DNA from: Trema orientale
Lineage: Eukaryota; Streptophyta; Magnoliopsida; Rosales; Cannabaceae
Reading direction: 5' to 3'
Assembly (NCBI GenBank): GCA_002914845.1
Contig: JXTC01000231.1
Coordinates: 82,957 to 146,956 of the forward strand
Length of the DNA: 64,000 nucleotides
This document shows positions 45,055 to 57,279 of the stretch, in pieces. The notes under the pieces were generated by a model. The model was not told the origin of the DNA and did not search any database. It worked only from the letters and a program-made list of their open reading frames with translations. Position 1 is the first letter of the stretch, and each line of letters starts with the position of its first letter. A program made the translations under genes and the position numbers.

Positions 45055-45271
45055 TAGATGTAGTAGGTTTTTTTTTTTTCTTTTTTTAAAAAAGTAGTAT
45101 TGAGTGCCTGGGGTATTTAATCAAATTTTAACGCTCACGTTCAATTAATTAACAAGTAATAATAGTTTATTAAATATCGCAGTCAAATACAAAGTGAGAC
45201 GTAAAATTCATAGGCATGACTGGACTCAAACCTAGATAGGTCTACGTGGATCACCAGTTAGGTCGTCCCAA
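45055..45271 (-). mobile_element. probable second SINE
   Basis: Minus strand has GACCTAACTGGTGATCC and, about 20 nt on, AGGTTTGAGTCCAG, resembling A and B boxes, then an AT-rich body with an A-rich stretch near 45070-45085 (T run on plus). AAAAAGGC occurs at 45047-45054 and 45072+200 (45272-45279), a possible target duplication. Less certain than the neighbour because the tail does not abut the repeat. Confidence 0.5.
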
Positions 45272-45279
45272 AAAAAGGC

Positions 45280-46802
45280 AGCCTCCTCAACGTTAATTTA
45301 CCATATATATATGGTTCGATCAAAGAAATATTTCATCAATTCTTCGATCAAAGAAATATTTCATCAATTCTATAAACTAACATTTAGATCCAACCACTTT
45401 TGGCTTTATGCATTCGGACCTTAGCCTCAAAAACATGATTCTTTTTCTTATTCTCTCATTTGTCCCTGAAGACACATAAAAAAATTCATTCATTTTCTCA
45501 AACCCTAATTCTCTTGGGAGTACGATGGAATATATTTTATTCTTTCAAATAAATATTGATCCGAAAGACACGGCATTCTTTCACATCTCTCTCCAACGCA
45601 TAAATAGTATCCCTGCTCTCTCCAATGTTTTTTTTTTTTAATAAAAGAAATAAAAAAAATGCTTTCTTTTGTTTTTTTCCTTGGAATTTTAGTTTGGTAT
45701 TCTTGGGTTTCCAACTCGATTTTAAAATATTGACGAGACTCATGTGAAGCTAGCTCGTATTTGGTACAAACTCATTTGAAAATACGGCAAGAATGGGTTA
45801 GTTATTTCTTTGCTTTTTCACTCGTTGTTGTCTTGTTGTTCATTCCTATATTATTCTTGCTCACTTTGACAGAAGGGTCAACTAGCTAATCAACATAAAT
45901 TCATACATATCCATGATATATATGGAAGCAACAACGCAAAATGATAGACGGGTAGTCTGGTTTAGCTTCTTCACAAGTTAAAAGTACTTTTCGAACAATC
46001 TATGAGTCAAAAAGTGTTTGGTAAAAACTTGAAAATCAGATTATTCAATAATTTTTTATAAAGCTACAGCCAAAAGCCAAAATTTTCTTTATTCAGAAAT
46101 CTATACCATCTTTTAATGAATAAATTATAATGGTTAAAATACCTTAACTTAAAAGTAAAAATGCCACATATTTAATTGAATTTATTTTCATATAAATTTT
46201 TTTTAAAAAAATTATTAATATATTTAAATCATAATTAACTAAAATACTCTTCATATTAATTATTTTGAAGTAACCAAATTGATTCTTTACTGAAATTTTA
46301 AATTCAGATGAAAATAAAGTAAATTAAATTAAAATAAAATAAATTTAATTGAGTAACTAAATTAATAAGTTTATTTTAATATCAATTTTTTAAAAAAATA
46401 TTAATATCTTTTATATGTACAAATATGTATAATTATAAAAAATATTAATAAGCTCTTTCTATAAATATGCATAATTATATAATAATGTTTATTTTTGTCA
46501 TTTTATATTTGCTCAACAATTCAGTTATACAGTTTAGCAAATACTTTAATACAACTTTTTTAAGTCACGGCACTTTAAAATTACAGTTTATCAAACACTC
46601 TGCTATTTTACGCTACAACGGATTTTTCCTTCAGCACAACTAAAAGTGTTTTTCTTAAAATCTACAGCTCTATCAAACTGGCCTAGAGAGAGATGAAGAC
46701 CTGAGCGACTAGCATTAAAAAAATGATATAGAATATATGCTAGATGATCAGCCCGGCCGGAGCGCATAGTAAACAACTCACCATTTATATATATATATAT
46801 AT
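45280..46802. other. gene-free AT-rich stretch
   Basis: A 28-bp tandem duplication (TCGATCAAAGAAATATTTCA..., two copies, 45316-45371) is the only clear structure. Short frames at 45505-45743 lie over T-rich DNA and are not called. Confidence 0.5.
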
Positions 46803-47012
46803 AGTTTCCAATTTAAGAGGTATTTTTTTACCTTTATAGATTTTTTTTAACTGTTGAATCATTATTAGTTGACAAAAAAAAATAAAAATAAATATTCATT
46901 ATTTAATATTTTTCTCTCTCCACTTTTTATTATGAAAAAGACATGCGTAATAAATTTTAATTGGGCAAAACAATACATATGAATAGGTAGAAAAAAATAC
47001 AGATTGATGCCA
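46803..47012. mobile_element. MITE, family A copy 4
   Basis: Left GTTTCCAATTTAAGAGGTAT, right AATACAGATTGATGCCA. Interior shares TAATATTTTTCTCTCTCCA, TTTTAATTGGGCAAAACAAT and TGAATAGGTA with copies 3 and 5. Confidence 0.65.
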
Positions 47013-47045
47013 TATGTGTATAGTAATACATATATATATATATTA

Positions 47046-47293
47046 GTCATAATCTAGTAGGTATTTTTTTTACCTATTAAAAAGTATTTTTTTTAATCGT
47101 TGGATCATTATCTAGTAGCTACTATGACATGATCTAAGTAGTTAGAAAAAAAATAAATACACATTATATTTAATATTTTTCTCTCTCTATATTTTACCAT
47201 AAAAAGATATGCGTGACAAATTTTAATTAGGCAAAATAATGAATATGGATAGTAAAAAAATAAAAATAAAAATAAAACTAATGGATTGGTGCC
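47046..47293. mobile_element. MITE, family A copy 5
   Basis: Left GTCATAATCTAGTAGGTAT, right AACTAATGGATTGGTGCC; interior CGTTGGATCATTATCTAGTA, TTTTTCTCTCTCTA and TTTTAATTAGGCAAAATAAT. Adjacent to copy 4 with only a TA-rich gap between them. Confidence 0.7.
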
Positions 47294-48241
47294 CTATATA
47301 TATACACACACATTTGAGGACACTACCGGTCCGGTCCGCGTGTCATTATCAGTCTGACTGACGTTCCAAAATAAGATCGTTGCAATCTAGTAACAGTATT
47401 TTTTAAATGACTTCTTTTCCTTTTTTAAATTTTAAAAGAAATATGATAATGGATCAATGTGGTAATACCTGTACCATCTTATTCAAAAAAGGAAAAAAAA
47501 AAGTAATATACTATATTTAAACCTAACTCTCTTTTTAGTAATTAATTAACCGAGTTATCATCATTTAATTAAATTTTATCATAGTTAGTGGAATCAATTA
47601 AAAATGACATGTATGTCATTAATTTGTTACACAACACGTTCTACTTCACAAAATAACTACTGAATTGAAATACTAACTTTAGATTTGGCTAAAAAATGAA
47701 CGTTTTGGATTAAATTGTGAACTATGCCAGAAGATCATAGACATTATTTATACATGACGGTATATATACATGGGTCAGCAAGCCAATACTTTCCCTACAT
47801 AACTGTACTTTTATGGCTTTATGGCAAGAAAAGAAAATGATCGGCAGTTTGAATTTCAAAATTCTCTGCGACAACATGGAATTATGGCACCTATTTTTAC
47901 AATTATTTTGTCCATTTGTCAATGTGAGGCATATATATATATATATATCACTTTCTATCCTCGAATCAATTTATGCATTATATATGCTTGATTTTATAAC
48001 TGCTTGGATTTTGATCAAAGTATGTGTACGTGCGTGAGCTAGCGTCCATTCTTGGAACCAATGATTATGTCCTTTATCAAAAATCCAAGCTCTTTAACTC
48101 AGTCTCACATTTTCGAGGTAACAAGTAAATTGGCAGTGTAGCGGATTTTCTGCAAGTGTAAGGAAAGTTTATAATGAACGGTACAACATTAATTTCTGAA
48201 ATTTTATTCACGAAATAATCTGAATACAAGCTAGGTTTCTA
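47294..48241. other. gene-free AT-rich stretch
   Basis: No gene. A (TA)n is near 47932-47950. Frames at 47722-47922 and 47813-48037 are on opposite strands of the same DNA and show no domain. Confidence 0.5.
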
Positions 48242-50660
48242 TGTCATGACCAGATATTCAAAGTCGTGATTTTTAGTAATTTTAATGTAAAAATATAATA
48301 AAATATTAATTTTACAAAATTTAGGAGAAATTAAGTATTAAAAATAATTTCATTTTAGTCCTTAAATCAATATAAATTGCATAACCATTAAAGATTCTTA
48401 TTAGTTTTTAATTACATAAGAAGAATACCCATTAAAGTTCAAGAAAATTTCTATTTATATCATTTGAATACTTGTTGATAAAATCGTAATTAGTTTTGAT
48501 AAACTGAGTTCAACTGAAAACTTTAGTCCAATGTCCAAAATAATTTACATAAAATTACTTGTAACATCAAGTTTTCAAATTTACAATAAAACCACCCTCA
48601 TGCATCCATTTAGTAAATTTATTAATCTTGACTAAATAATTGAACAAGGAAGAAAAGTCAACAGAGTACTAATACCCACTAGGGAATAGGAGTTAGAATG
48701 TAACTACAAGCTACACAACTTATCTAATCAGCATAACCAGATAGTTAAGCACCTGAAAGTGGGAGAAGTATGGGGTGAGCATTTACATACTCAGTAGAAA
48801 TTCAATTACCTTTTTGAATGAATGCAATTTTACCAAACCTGTATATATAGTTAATACCTTTTTCAAAATATATTTATAAACCGTGTTTATAAAATAATTA
48901 AAATCCAGAATAATCACATATTCAAAACCAAAACTAGAATTGTAAGATTGTACATATCATAAATCAACCAAGTATATGAGTGAGCTCTTATCCTCCCATC
49001 ACGGCCCTGTAATACCTTTGTAGCAGAGGTACCCAGCATCATGACACTATCTGAAGGTGCATCAGCCAAAAACCTGCACAAGGACCTTGGTCTCTTACAT
49101 AGCGCTGCAATAACTCACCAGCGATTTAAAATACTATGATGCAATAATAGAACTCAAGTATGTGATCCTATGTTATGTATAATATATAACAATTCAGAAC
49201 AATTATGCATCTATGAATCAAATCATGCCTTAAAATCTTACTTGACATTATCTTGGGATTTACTGTAACATGGGTAACACACCACTATTTTATCCCATAA
49301 TCACAATGTAAAAATAAATATAAAAATCCACACAGTCTAATCTCAGTATAATCCAACATGTTTTAATAATTTATCAAATCATCGTAAAATCACGATTTTT
49401 CATAAATCAGTTTTAATAAAATTATAAATTAAAACAGATATAAAATTAGGTAATTAAACCCCTACCTTGATATGGTAATAATAGCAAGTTAATGACGCTC
49501 GAAAAAAACTCTGGTTGGTCATTTGAGTACTCCAACAATTGTTTCGGGATCCCGGTAAGCTCACTTAAAAAAGTGACTTTTCCAATAGAGCCTCGAACTG
49601 AGAAACGAAGGTCACCACTGAACTCAAAATACCCAAAAATGCTAAGTTAAATGTATAATTTATCAAAAATAGGTCTCGGTGCGGGATCCGATCCGTAGCA
49701 CGTAAAACGATACTATTTGTGAGCTATAAATTCTAATTTTCTTTCTACTTCGAAACATAGTGGTACTTTATATCAAAATTCATCTCTCGACCACACTAGG
49801 TCCAAATTCGAAGTCAGAATTCAGTTTCGAAGTCCCCTAGCATTAAATGGGCTTAAAAATCTGAAAGTTACGAAAATACCACTTTTTGAAAATATTTAAG
49901 AAAATGTCAATGTTTTTTTTTATTTGAAAATTGACAGACTACCGGATGCCGTTTTATATCACAAAATCATATTTGTTCATGTTTTTAACTTCTCTGACCC
50001 ATTGTCTAATTTTTAAGTCCTAAAAAACTATTTTATAAAATAATTACAAGAATATCACTTTTAGGAAACAATTAGAAAAATACCATTTTCAAATCTGAAA
50101 AATATCCTTAAATCATATTTAAAGTTTTGATCCACCATTCCTTCTTCCTTATACCTCTGTTTATACCAATTCCAAAGCGAAAGTTTCAAATGACATAATT
50201 CAAGTCAATAATATACTAACAAACATAATTCAATTCAATAATAGACTGACAAAATATTAACTTTTTAATTGGTAAAAATGGCCAAAACATAGAATTTTCT
50301 TACCAGAGGAAATTCAACGGTCACCACCTAGCGCAGCTGATCGACAAGCTCGAGAGGAGTGCTCACGCACTGGGGGATGACCTGAAAGGAGGTCGAACGA
50401 CGGTGTTTGGCCTAAAATTCGATTGGTAGTCGTCATTTTCGGCGGCTTCCAGCTCTGCCGTCTGAGCTCCGATGGAGGCGAGACCACCAGCATTAGCTTC
50501 GTCGGGGACCAAGGAGAAGCGTGGGCCGGCGCGCTGGCTTCGTCGGGTGGTCGTATACCAGCAGGAAAGCTGAACAACTCCGGTGCTTTCCTTTGCTTTC
50601 TTAAGGACTTTCGTGGTGAAGGAGCTAAAAAATGCGATTTTAAATGAAATTTTTGAAACT
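48242..50660 (-). mobile_element. probable LTR (solo or fragment) of a gypsy-type element
   Basis: Begins TGTCATGACCAG with a facing AGTCGTGATTTTT, a style of end seen in plant gypsy LTRs, and includes GGGGTGAGCATTTACATACT-CAGTAG (48775-48800), a phrase common in such LTRs. The GC-rich end (about 50314-50640) has an open frame on each strand, neither with a known domain. The right boundary and target duplication could not be placed, so the extent is approximate. Confidence 0.4.
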
Positions 50661-51246
50661 GTAGCATTTATTAAAATATTCTAGATATTTTATTTAATTA
50701 ATCCAAAAAATCGAAATTACTAAAATACTATTAGGTTAAAAATCACTTATTTTCCCTTTTTAAAATCAGATTTTTACCTTCTAAGCCTTTAAATGTGTAT
50801 TTGAAAAAAGAAAAAGAAAAATAAGTTTGAGAAAAATTGGTTTTATGTGGGTCTTCCCCACCATAAATAGTTGACCGCAAAATTGACCTAATCTCTACAA
50901 AAAGCAGCCAGCTCATTGAAGAAAAGATAATTGCATAATACTGTGTAATTATCTAATGTCAACATTATATTGTAGTTTATTATGTGGTTTCCTATTCATA
51001 GAATTGGAAAACTAGAGTCGTCCTCATTTATATAAAAGGAGCTCAATCTCATTACTTTAGAGCTCTTGCTTTAAGACTCTATACTCTATTGTAATCTATC
51101 TCAAATAATGGAAAAATCTTATTATTTACTGCAATTTTACTATTATACATAGTTGAATTTCGATTGAGGAATTCAACCCATTGACCACTATTATTCATCT
51201 ATATCGAGTTATACGGTCATCACAAAAATACCGTCAACAATGAGAA
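50661..51246. other. LTR-like fragment
   Basis: Contains a TATATAAAAGGAGCTC promoter-like stretch near 51031 followed by TTGTAATCTATCTCAAATAA and a run into ATTGAGGAATTCAACCC, resembling the R-U5 part of an LTR. No ends defined. Confidence 0.35.
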
Positions 51247-51570
51247 AATGTAAATTCGGCAACGAAACAAATAGAAAGCCATTATTTGTGATGAGGACAT
51301 CAAGGCTGTCAAGATTCGTGGTCCAGTACAAGTTCCTATTAGTCCAGTGACGAGGGCTCGAGCTAAAAGATTCAAAGAAAAGCTGAATAACTTAGTCTAG
51401 AGAGTTCAACAACAAGAAAAAAGTGTGTTCACTACTGAGGGTGAACAAAGGTTGGTTTTGCTCATCCAAGTCGATCCAGGAGAGAACCAATCAGCTATAC
51501 ACGTCCATTGAGCCATTGCATGGCCAACTTGCATGTCTAATCCATCATACACGTGCAAGAGGGTTTATAA
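51247..51570 (+). pseudogene. gypsy polyprotein C-terminal remnant
   Basis: Plus-strand reading around 51330-51480 gives PISPVTRARAKRFKEKLNN, then RVQQQEKSVF, the 'GP(I/M)TRARAK.FKEA.N' tail found at the C-terminus of many plant Ty3/gypsy polyproteins. An in-frame stop (TAG at about 51399) interrupts it. Followed directly by LTR-like DNA. Confidence 0.6.
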
Positions 51571-52050
51571 TTTGATGTAGACATGTTTTCTTTGTAATTC
51601 TATCTTTAATTTTACGTTTTAATTTCTGAGTATTTCTAGGGTTATTTTAGGCGTGTCTTTTCTTCATTAAGGGTAGATTAGTAATTTTGTAGTTAAAACC
51701 CTAGCAAGTGTAATTCGGCTATATATATGCTGCCTACAACATTATGTTTTCAGATTTTCGAAATTAATCAAATTGTGAGAATTTTCTTCTCGAGTTCTTG
51801 AAGAGACTTTTTTGAACTTATCAAGGAATTCCTTGTGGCGTTCAAACTGACTTATCAAACGGATCCTCCATCCCATTTGTGGCGTCTTCACCATACCAAG
51901 GTTCTTACTTTGCTAAGCAACGGGTCGCGATTTTCCATCAAACTTGAAAGGTCTTGGGGTTTTGTTTCCATATTTGGTAACAGGTTTCGTCACGTTGTTG
52001 GCGGAGTTCGTATCAATTTGTATATAATTGAACAATATTTCACATCATAA
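51571..52050 (+). repeat. gypsy LTR remnant
   Basis: Follows the polyprotein tail. Contains ATATATATGCTGCC (TATA-like), then CTTCTCGAGTTCTTGAAGAG, GGATCCTCCATCCCA, and GTTGGCGGAGTTCGTATCAA near the end, as in the U5 part of gypsy LTRs that precedes a tRNA-Met-type primer site. Ends not resolved. Confidence 0.5.
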
Positions 52051-52099
52051 CTAAGATTAATTGGTGTAACTTAATACTAGGTTAGGACTAGGATCGACT

Positions 52100-52196
52100 G
52101 GTTGAGGGTAAGCTATTCTACATCACAAATTATATATATGTAGGAGAGGTTGAGGGTAAGCTATTCTATATCACAAATTATATATATATGTAGGAG
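52100..52196. repeat. 48-bp tandem duplication
   Basis: Two adjacent near-identical units starting GGTTGAGGGTAAGCTATTCT and ending ATATGTAGGAGA. Recent slippage or unequal exchange. Confidence 0.9.
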
Positions 52197-55100
52197 AGAC
52201 TCAAATAATAATTTTTGTAAAATCACTATGATAAGTAAAGTGCATTATTTTGTATAGGTTATGGGTAATATATAAATTAACGCAATTAATGATGATGATT
52301 TTTTTATCACCAATAACTTATATTAAATAATAGCGATCAGATCAAAATCCAACAATAAAAAAAAATTATACCTATTGATATATATAAAAAATATATCTAT
52401 TAAAAAAAATATATCTATCAGAGTGAGTCCACATATATAATCTTTATATACACAAACAAAGTAACCATTAAAAATTATATTACAAATGAATTAATTGTAT
52501 GTGAATATACATTGATCATACTCTATCTGATAATAAGTGTGCGCCTGAAAAAGTTTCTTGTTCAAAATAAAAGAAAATGAAAGTTTATTGATATTGCAGT
52601 TTGCGTATATATAATCAATTACACCCTACAGTGAACTTGATGTAAATAGTTTAAGGAAAGGTTCTTCAGTTTAAGGAAAAGTTCTTTCAATAAGGACAAT
52701 GAGTTTCCCCAAGAAGAGAAATTAATTAAAATGGTTCCGATAAAAACATTATTCAAACTGAAAAAATGGAAGAATAAACTTAAAAAAGGAAGATATTAGA
52801 TCAAGCAAGGTATCAGAACAACAAAGTGTACTTCAAAAATGAATGGCTCAGGCGTCGCTTAAGTCTAAAATATCTGCCCCCAAAGGATATAAAATTTAGC
52901 TTTATGCCTTGTGAAAAGTCACAAGGAAAAGAGCATTAATATACAAACAGCTGATTAGTCATGGCATAATTATTTATGAATTTCTTGCCCCCTAGTTTGA
53001 CTGACTTGAATTTTAATTAAATTGGAAAGTCGGACCCTTGTCCCCGTCAATTCCATCTCATGTTTTTCCCTAGCTTGCTTGTCTCACATGCCTTTTGAGT
53101 TGTACTTTTATTTGATATTATTTCGATAAATATCATACTTATATTTTAAAAAAAAAAAAGATTCCCTTCCAAACTAATTAATGGCCGATTGCTATCAATA
53201 AATCACGGAGATATTATTTGTAGCGTATATTGTACAAAAAGAAATACTCTATCGAATGTGCATATTAAAGTCAGAACTACAAGTGTTTTATCCGTCAAAT
53301 TACATTTTTTTAAAGCTACTAGTATATATAAATTGGCACAAAGGCCTTCTCAATTATGTTATACAAATTATATATATCTGCATATACTTATCTGACTCAA
53401 ACCCCAAATTATTTATTTTATTGCTTATATATTTGTGTATATATATATATATATACATATTGGTCATAACAAGACATGTTCAACAATCAAGGCAGGCGCC
53501 AGACTCTTATTTGTCCCTCGATTTTAAGATGATAATTTCTTTTCTAATTTAAAGTTCGATGATTATGAATCTCATTTTACAGCTTAATTAATACCTTATT
53601 AGCGAGACACTTTAGTCGCTTTCTTATTCTAGATACTTATACTTCTGCTCTTCTATTTATAACGCATCTTATTTATAACCCATCTTCTTATAAGGCCTCT
53701 TAATTTTTACCTTACCGAAGAAGGAGATCCTAGATCCTTCTTCGGTTGGATTTTTAATTTTATAATTATAATCTAATTATAATCATGATTATATATATAT
53801 ATATTCATGAATTACCACTTTTGCTGCAATTTTCTCTTACTAAAATTATATTTATGAATATATATATATATACAAACACGCAAGACTTATGGCATTCAAC
53901 ACTTCTAGTTCTACCTGCCAAAAAATATATAGTTTTTAACTATATAGAGTAATAAAGACACTCACTAACAAAAATTTGCACTAAAGTAAAACCGCATCAT
54001 TCAACGTTGTGTTGTTAAAAATCATAACCTATCATTTGGTAATTCATGAAGGTCTCAAGTTCATATGACTATCTCATAATTAATACGCAATGTATTATTT
54101 TGTCAATTTGTTAAATTACAAAGTTCGGAGATGTGTGTGAACATAACTAAAAGCAAATCTATTATGAACATAGTTGGTATTCAATTATCAAATAACCTTT
54201 CTGTTTTTCTTTTCCTTTTTTGTAGGGTCATCATTCTTTCTGCTGCAAAATTTTGTTTTTCATCTAAACAATGATGCACCTCTTACGTGCAACTCAATAA
54301 TACAAATCCATACACCGTGACAACCTATCTATTAAATGCAAATGACTTTACCTCATCCGGTGTTTTACTCAATATGGCAAAGTACCGGCCATCACTGAAA
54401 TCTTGGAGGGAAAACTATTACCCTTTTTTTTTAGTATAAATGAAAAACTTATTTTGTTTCAACCTGAGAAACTTTGTATACACTCTTTGGTTACAAATAC
54501 GCCAAATAATACCCAAAGAACAAAAAAAAAATGTAATTATTCATCGTTATCTTCTGTAGTGATATAATTTCTTCCTTTTCCTATGTTTTTTTACTAACTT
54601 GATTGTCAAAGGATCTTGGCAATCCGCCATGGGCAACCGGCAAGTACTCTGGTGATAATCTATGCTAGTATTGCAAGTGATCAGAAAATCCCAAAGTCAC
54701 CGCAGAATTATGCATGTACAACATGTAAAATAAATAAAAATAACAAAACTCAAGTCCATTTTTTTCAAGGAAAAAATAAAAAAGAGAGTAAATCTTTCTT
54801 GAGAAAAATAAATTAATAAAAGGGACTGCTCGTTCCCTAATTGCAATAGATCATTAGAAAATTGGTCCAACAACAGTCGACTGATTTTCTGCTCTTCAAA
54901 AATTCAAAAACCGAAAAAAAATAAAAAATAAAAAATACCAGATGAAAGATTTTCCTCCTCCAAATGACTATGAAACTGAAAGCCTTAATTTTTCCAGTCT
55001 TTTCACATCTCGCAACACGTGACCGGGAATCTTACCCTCTAGTGGGCCCCTTCAACTTTTTGAACACACAAACTTGATTGCAATATTGCAATTTGCATCA

Positions 55101-55808
55101 TACCTTCTCATCTAAAAAAGAAACACTGCATTTCCAGGAAAAAAAAAAAAAAAAAAAACATTGCATTGTGATTTCTTTTTTTATTTGGTGCATAATACTT
55201 GGGCACAAACATTTCTTAATTGTGTTGTGCCAAATAGGATCCATTTTTTAGTTGTCATGCAGTATCATGCTTAAGTAAAAAATTATTGACTCGGCGTACT
55301 TGTTCAGCATATGATGTAACGTAGTGTACCGTGTTAATACATATACCTAAATGTGTCAATTCATTTTGACTAAAATTTAACCAATTTTATTAAATAACTT
55401 TTTTAATTTTAATGTCATTCTATAAATTATTTTTTCCCAAATTATTAAATGTAGTGGAGACAATCTATAAAAGTATAGGAAGCTTTTTGTATTTATAATT
55501 GAGTTTAAATGAGGAAAAAGAAAATAAAATAATTAAAATTTAGAAGTGAGTTTAAATGAGGAAAAAGAAAAGAAAATAATTAAAAACACTATTAGATAGG
55601 GGAAAAAAATTGGAAACTATATATTAAATTCATATGTATGACATACTAAATTGTCATGCTTATATACTAGCGTGTCCTGATATGCGATGCTATTAGGTCT
55701 TGTAGTCTGCCTGTAGGCGTGTCGTATCGTAGTCAATCTGTCGTGTTTAACTTATGTGCCAACAAAGTTTATATAATTTGAACCAGCAAAGCTTTTATAA
55801 TTGGAACC
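52197..55808. other. gene-free AT-rich stretch
   Basis: No supportable gene. Scattered (TA)n (about 53436-53455, 53790-53805, 53859-53872), an A run at 55139-55158, and an imperfect duplication of GAGTTTAAATGAGGAAAAAG at about 55500 and 55551. Confidence 0.5.
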
Positions 55809-56097
55809 GTGCACAAACTAATATTTTCTTTAATTGCTATCTTTGAATGTAACCCAAGAATATATATACATATATCTTGTGACTTTGAACCAAGAGGTAG
55901 CCCAGATAACCATTCAAGGGGAAATAGAAGTTCTTTCAAGGATATACAAAACAGTTTGGATGATCCATCGATGTACCAAAACTTGGTTTGGAATTCATCA
56001 GCATCACCACCCCGGATTTGGTGTGCAAGAAAAAGGGTTTGGTGTACTAAAGAAATGTCATTTCTCGAATAGAACATGCACATGCATTGTGTCCTAA
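55809..56097. other. segment open in three frames, identity unknown
   Basis: About 290 bp of balanced composition with long open frames on both strands: two plus frames of 87 codons each and a minus frame of 104 codons. Triple openness usually means chance. One plus frame is hydrophilic (for example NRSSFKDIQNSLDDPSMYQN), and could be a decayed exon of a host gene. I do not recognise it and make no CDS call. Confidence 0.3.
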
Positions 56098-56539
56098 ATC
56101 TGGACGCTGTGTATAATTGTAAGGATTAACTCTTTGATTAGTCTCTAAACTATAATGAAATATTCATTTTATCACACAAACTTTGAAATGAAAAGTAGTC
56201 TATTTCAGAGTTAGTTCCCTAATTTGCTAAAAGTTTCTTGTTAATCTCTTCAACATTTTCCATTGAATTTAAAAGCTAAATAACATTTCTATGATAGTAA
56301 TGACATTTTTTCCTCTTTGGTCCCTGAACTTTGATGGACATTTCATTTTAATCTTCAAATATTTAACAAGTTTAGGCCTGGACTACTACTCTAATTTTGA
56401 ATTTTAGTGATTTCATCTTTTCGAATAGTCAATTATGGGACCTAGCGAGAAAGAAATGGATAGAAAGCAAATTCAAGAAATTTTATTATTTTTTAAGATA
56501 TTGTAACTTTAAAGTTTAATGGTATTTTCGATCGTGAAG
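56098..56539. other. spacer
   Basis: No gene. The text around 56130-56400 (TTTGGTCCCTGAACTTTGA) has the style of a widespread plant interspersed repeat, but no ends can be set. Confidence 0.4.
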
Positions 56540-56554
56540 AATGTTTCCTAACCA

Positions 56555-57264
56555 ATATAGCTTTGAGACAAGAGTAAGGGATTTTGCAGTGAGCCAGAGG
56601 CATATGAGAGTATGACTCAATATAGAACTCTTCCAAAAGAAAAATAACCCTGGCCTCTCTCTCTCTACTTGTATTTTTTCCCAACAAAAAAGTCAGTGTC
56701 GCCCCGTTTGGAGGCCGGAGAGGGAGTTTTCCATTCTCCTTCTCCGGCCTCCTCTCCTCACATTCTTCTTCCTCCTCCTCTCTGCTTTTTTTTTTTTATT
56801 TTTCTTTTTCAGTTTTAATAAGTCCAGATCTAAATCTGGTTTATAATACAATCTTTTGTATGGATTTTAGTCTGGTCCAGGTCTTAAATATGAGATTATC
56901 TTAAATATGAGATTTCTTCTCAGATCTGGATCTATTTAGTAGCCGATTTTTATTTTGTTTTCTTTTCCACGGATATGGATCTCAATTGGTGCTGGCCTCA
57001 TATAGTACCTATCCCATTAAGAATACAGCCATGAGCAAGTGTTGAAAGCAATAGATTGATGGTAGTTCTTGTTATCTTTTTCTCTTTAAGAACTAGGGTA
57101 ACCCACATATTTGTTCGTAGTTGTGTTTGTGATCCATTTTTTATCTCCTTTCTTTGAGAAGTTTGAAATTGTAATTTTTATACTTATATTGTAATTTGAA
57201 GCTTTTGTTTCAATTAATGATATTCCCTTGAGGAGCCCGTTTATATAAAAATAAAAATAAAAAA
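56555..57264 (+). mobile_element. poly(A)-tailed retroposed insert (truncated LINE or retrotranscript)
   Basis: 710 bp bounded by a perfect 15-bp duplication AATGTTTCCTAACCA (56540-56554 and 57265-57279). The 3' end is an A-rich tail (AAAAATAAAAATAAAAAAA-type), the mark of target-primed reverse transcription. The body has a GC-rich start (GGAGGCCGGAGAGGG and its inverted TCTCCGGCCTCC, about 56711-56752) and a 3' UTR-like end (GTTTCAATTAATGATATTCC). No RT domain found, so it is a 5'-truncated LINE 3' end or a copied cellular RNA. Confidence 0.8.
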
Positions 57265-57279
57265 AATGTTTCCTAACCA

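Noticed and set aside
50314-50667. 117-codon minus frame as a gene
   Set aside because: Lies in the GC-rich end of an LTR-like block with an equally open frame on the other strand; no domain.
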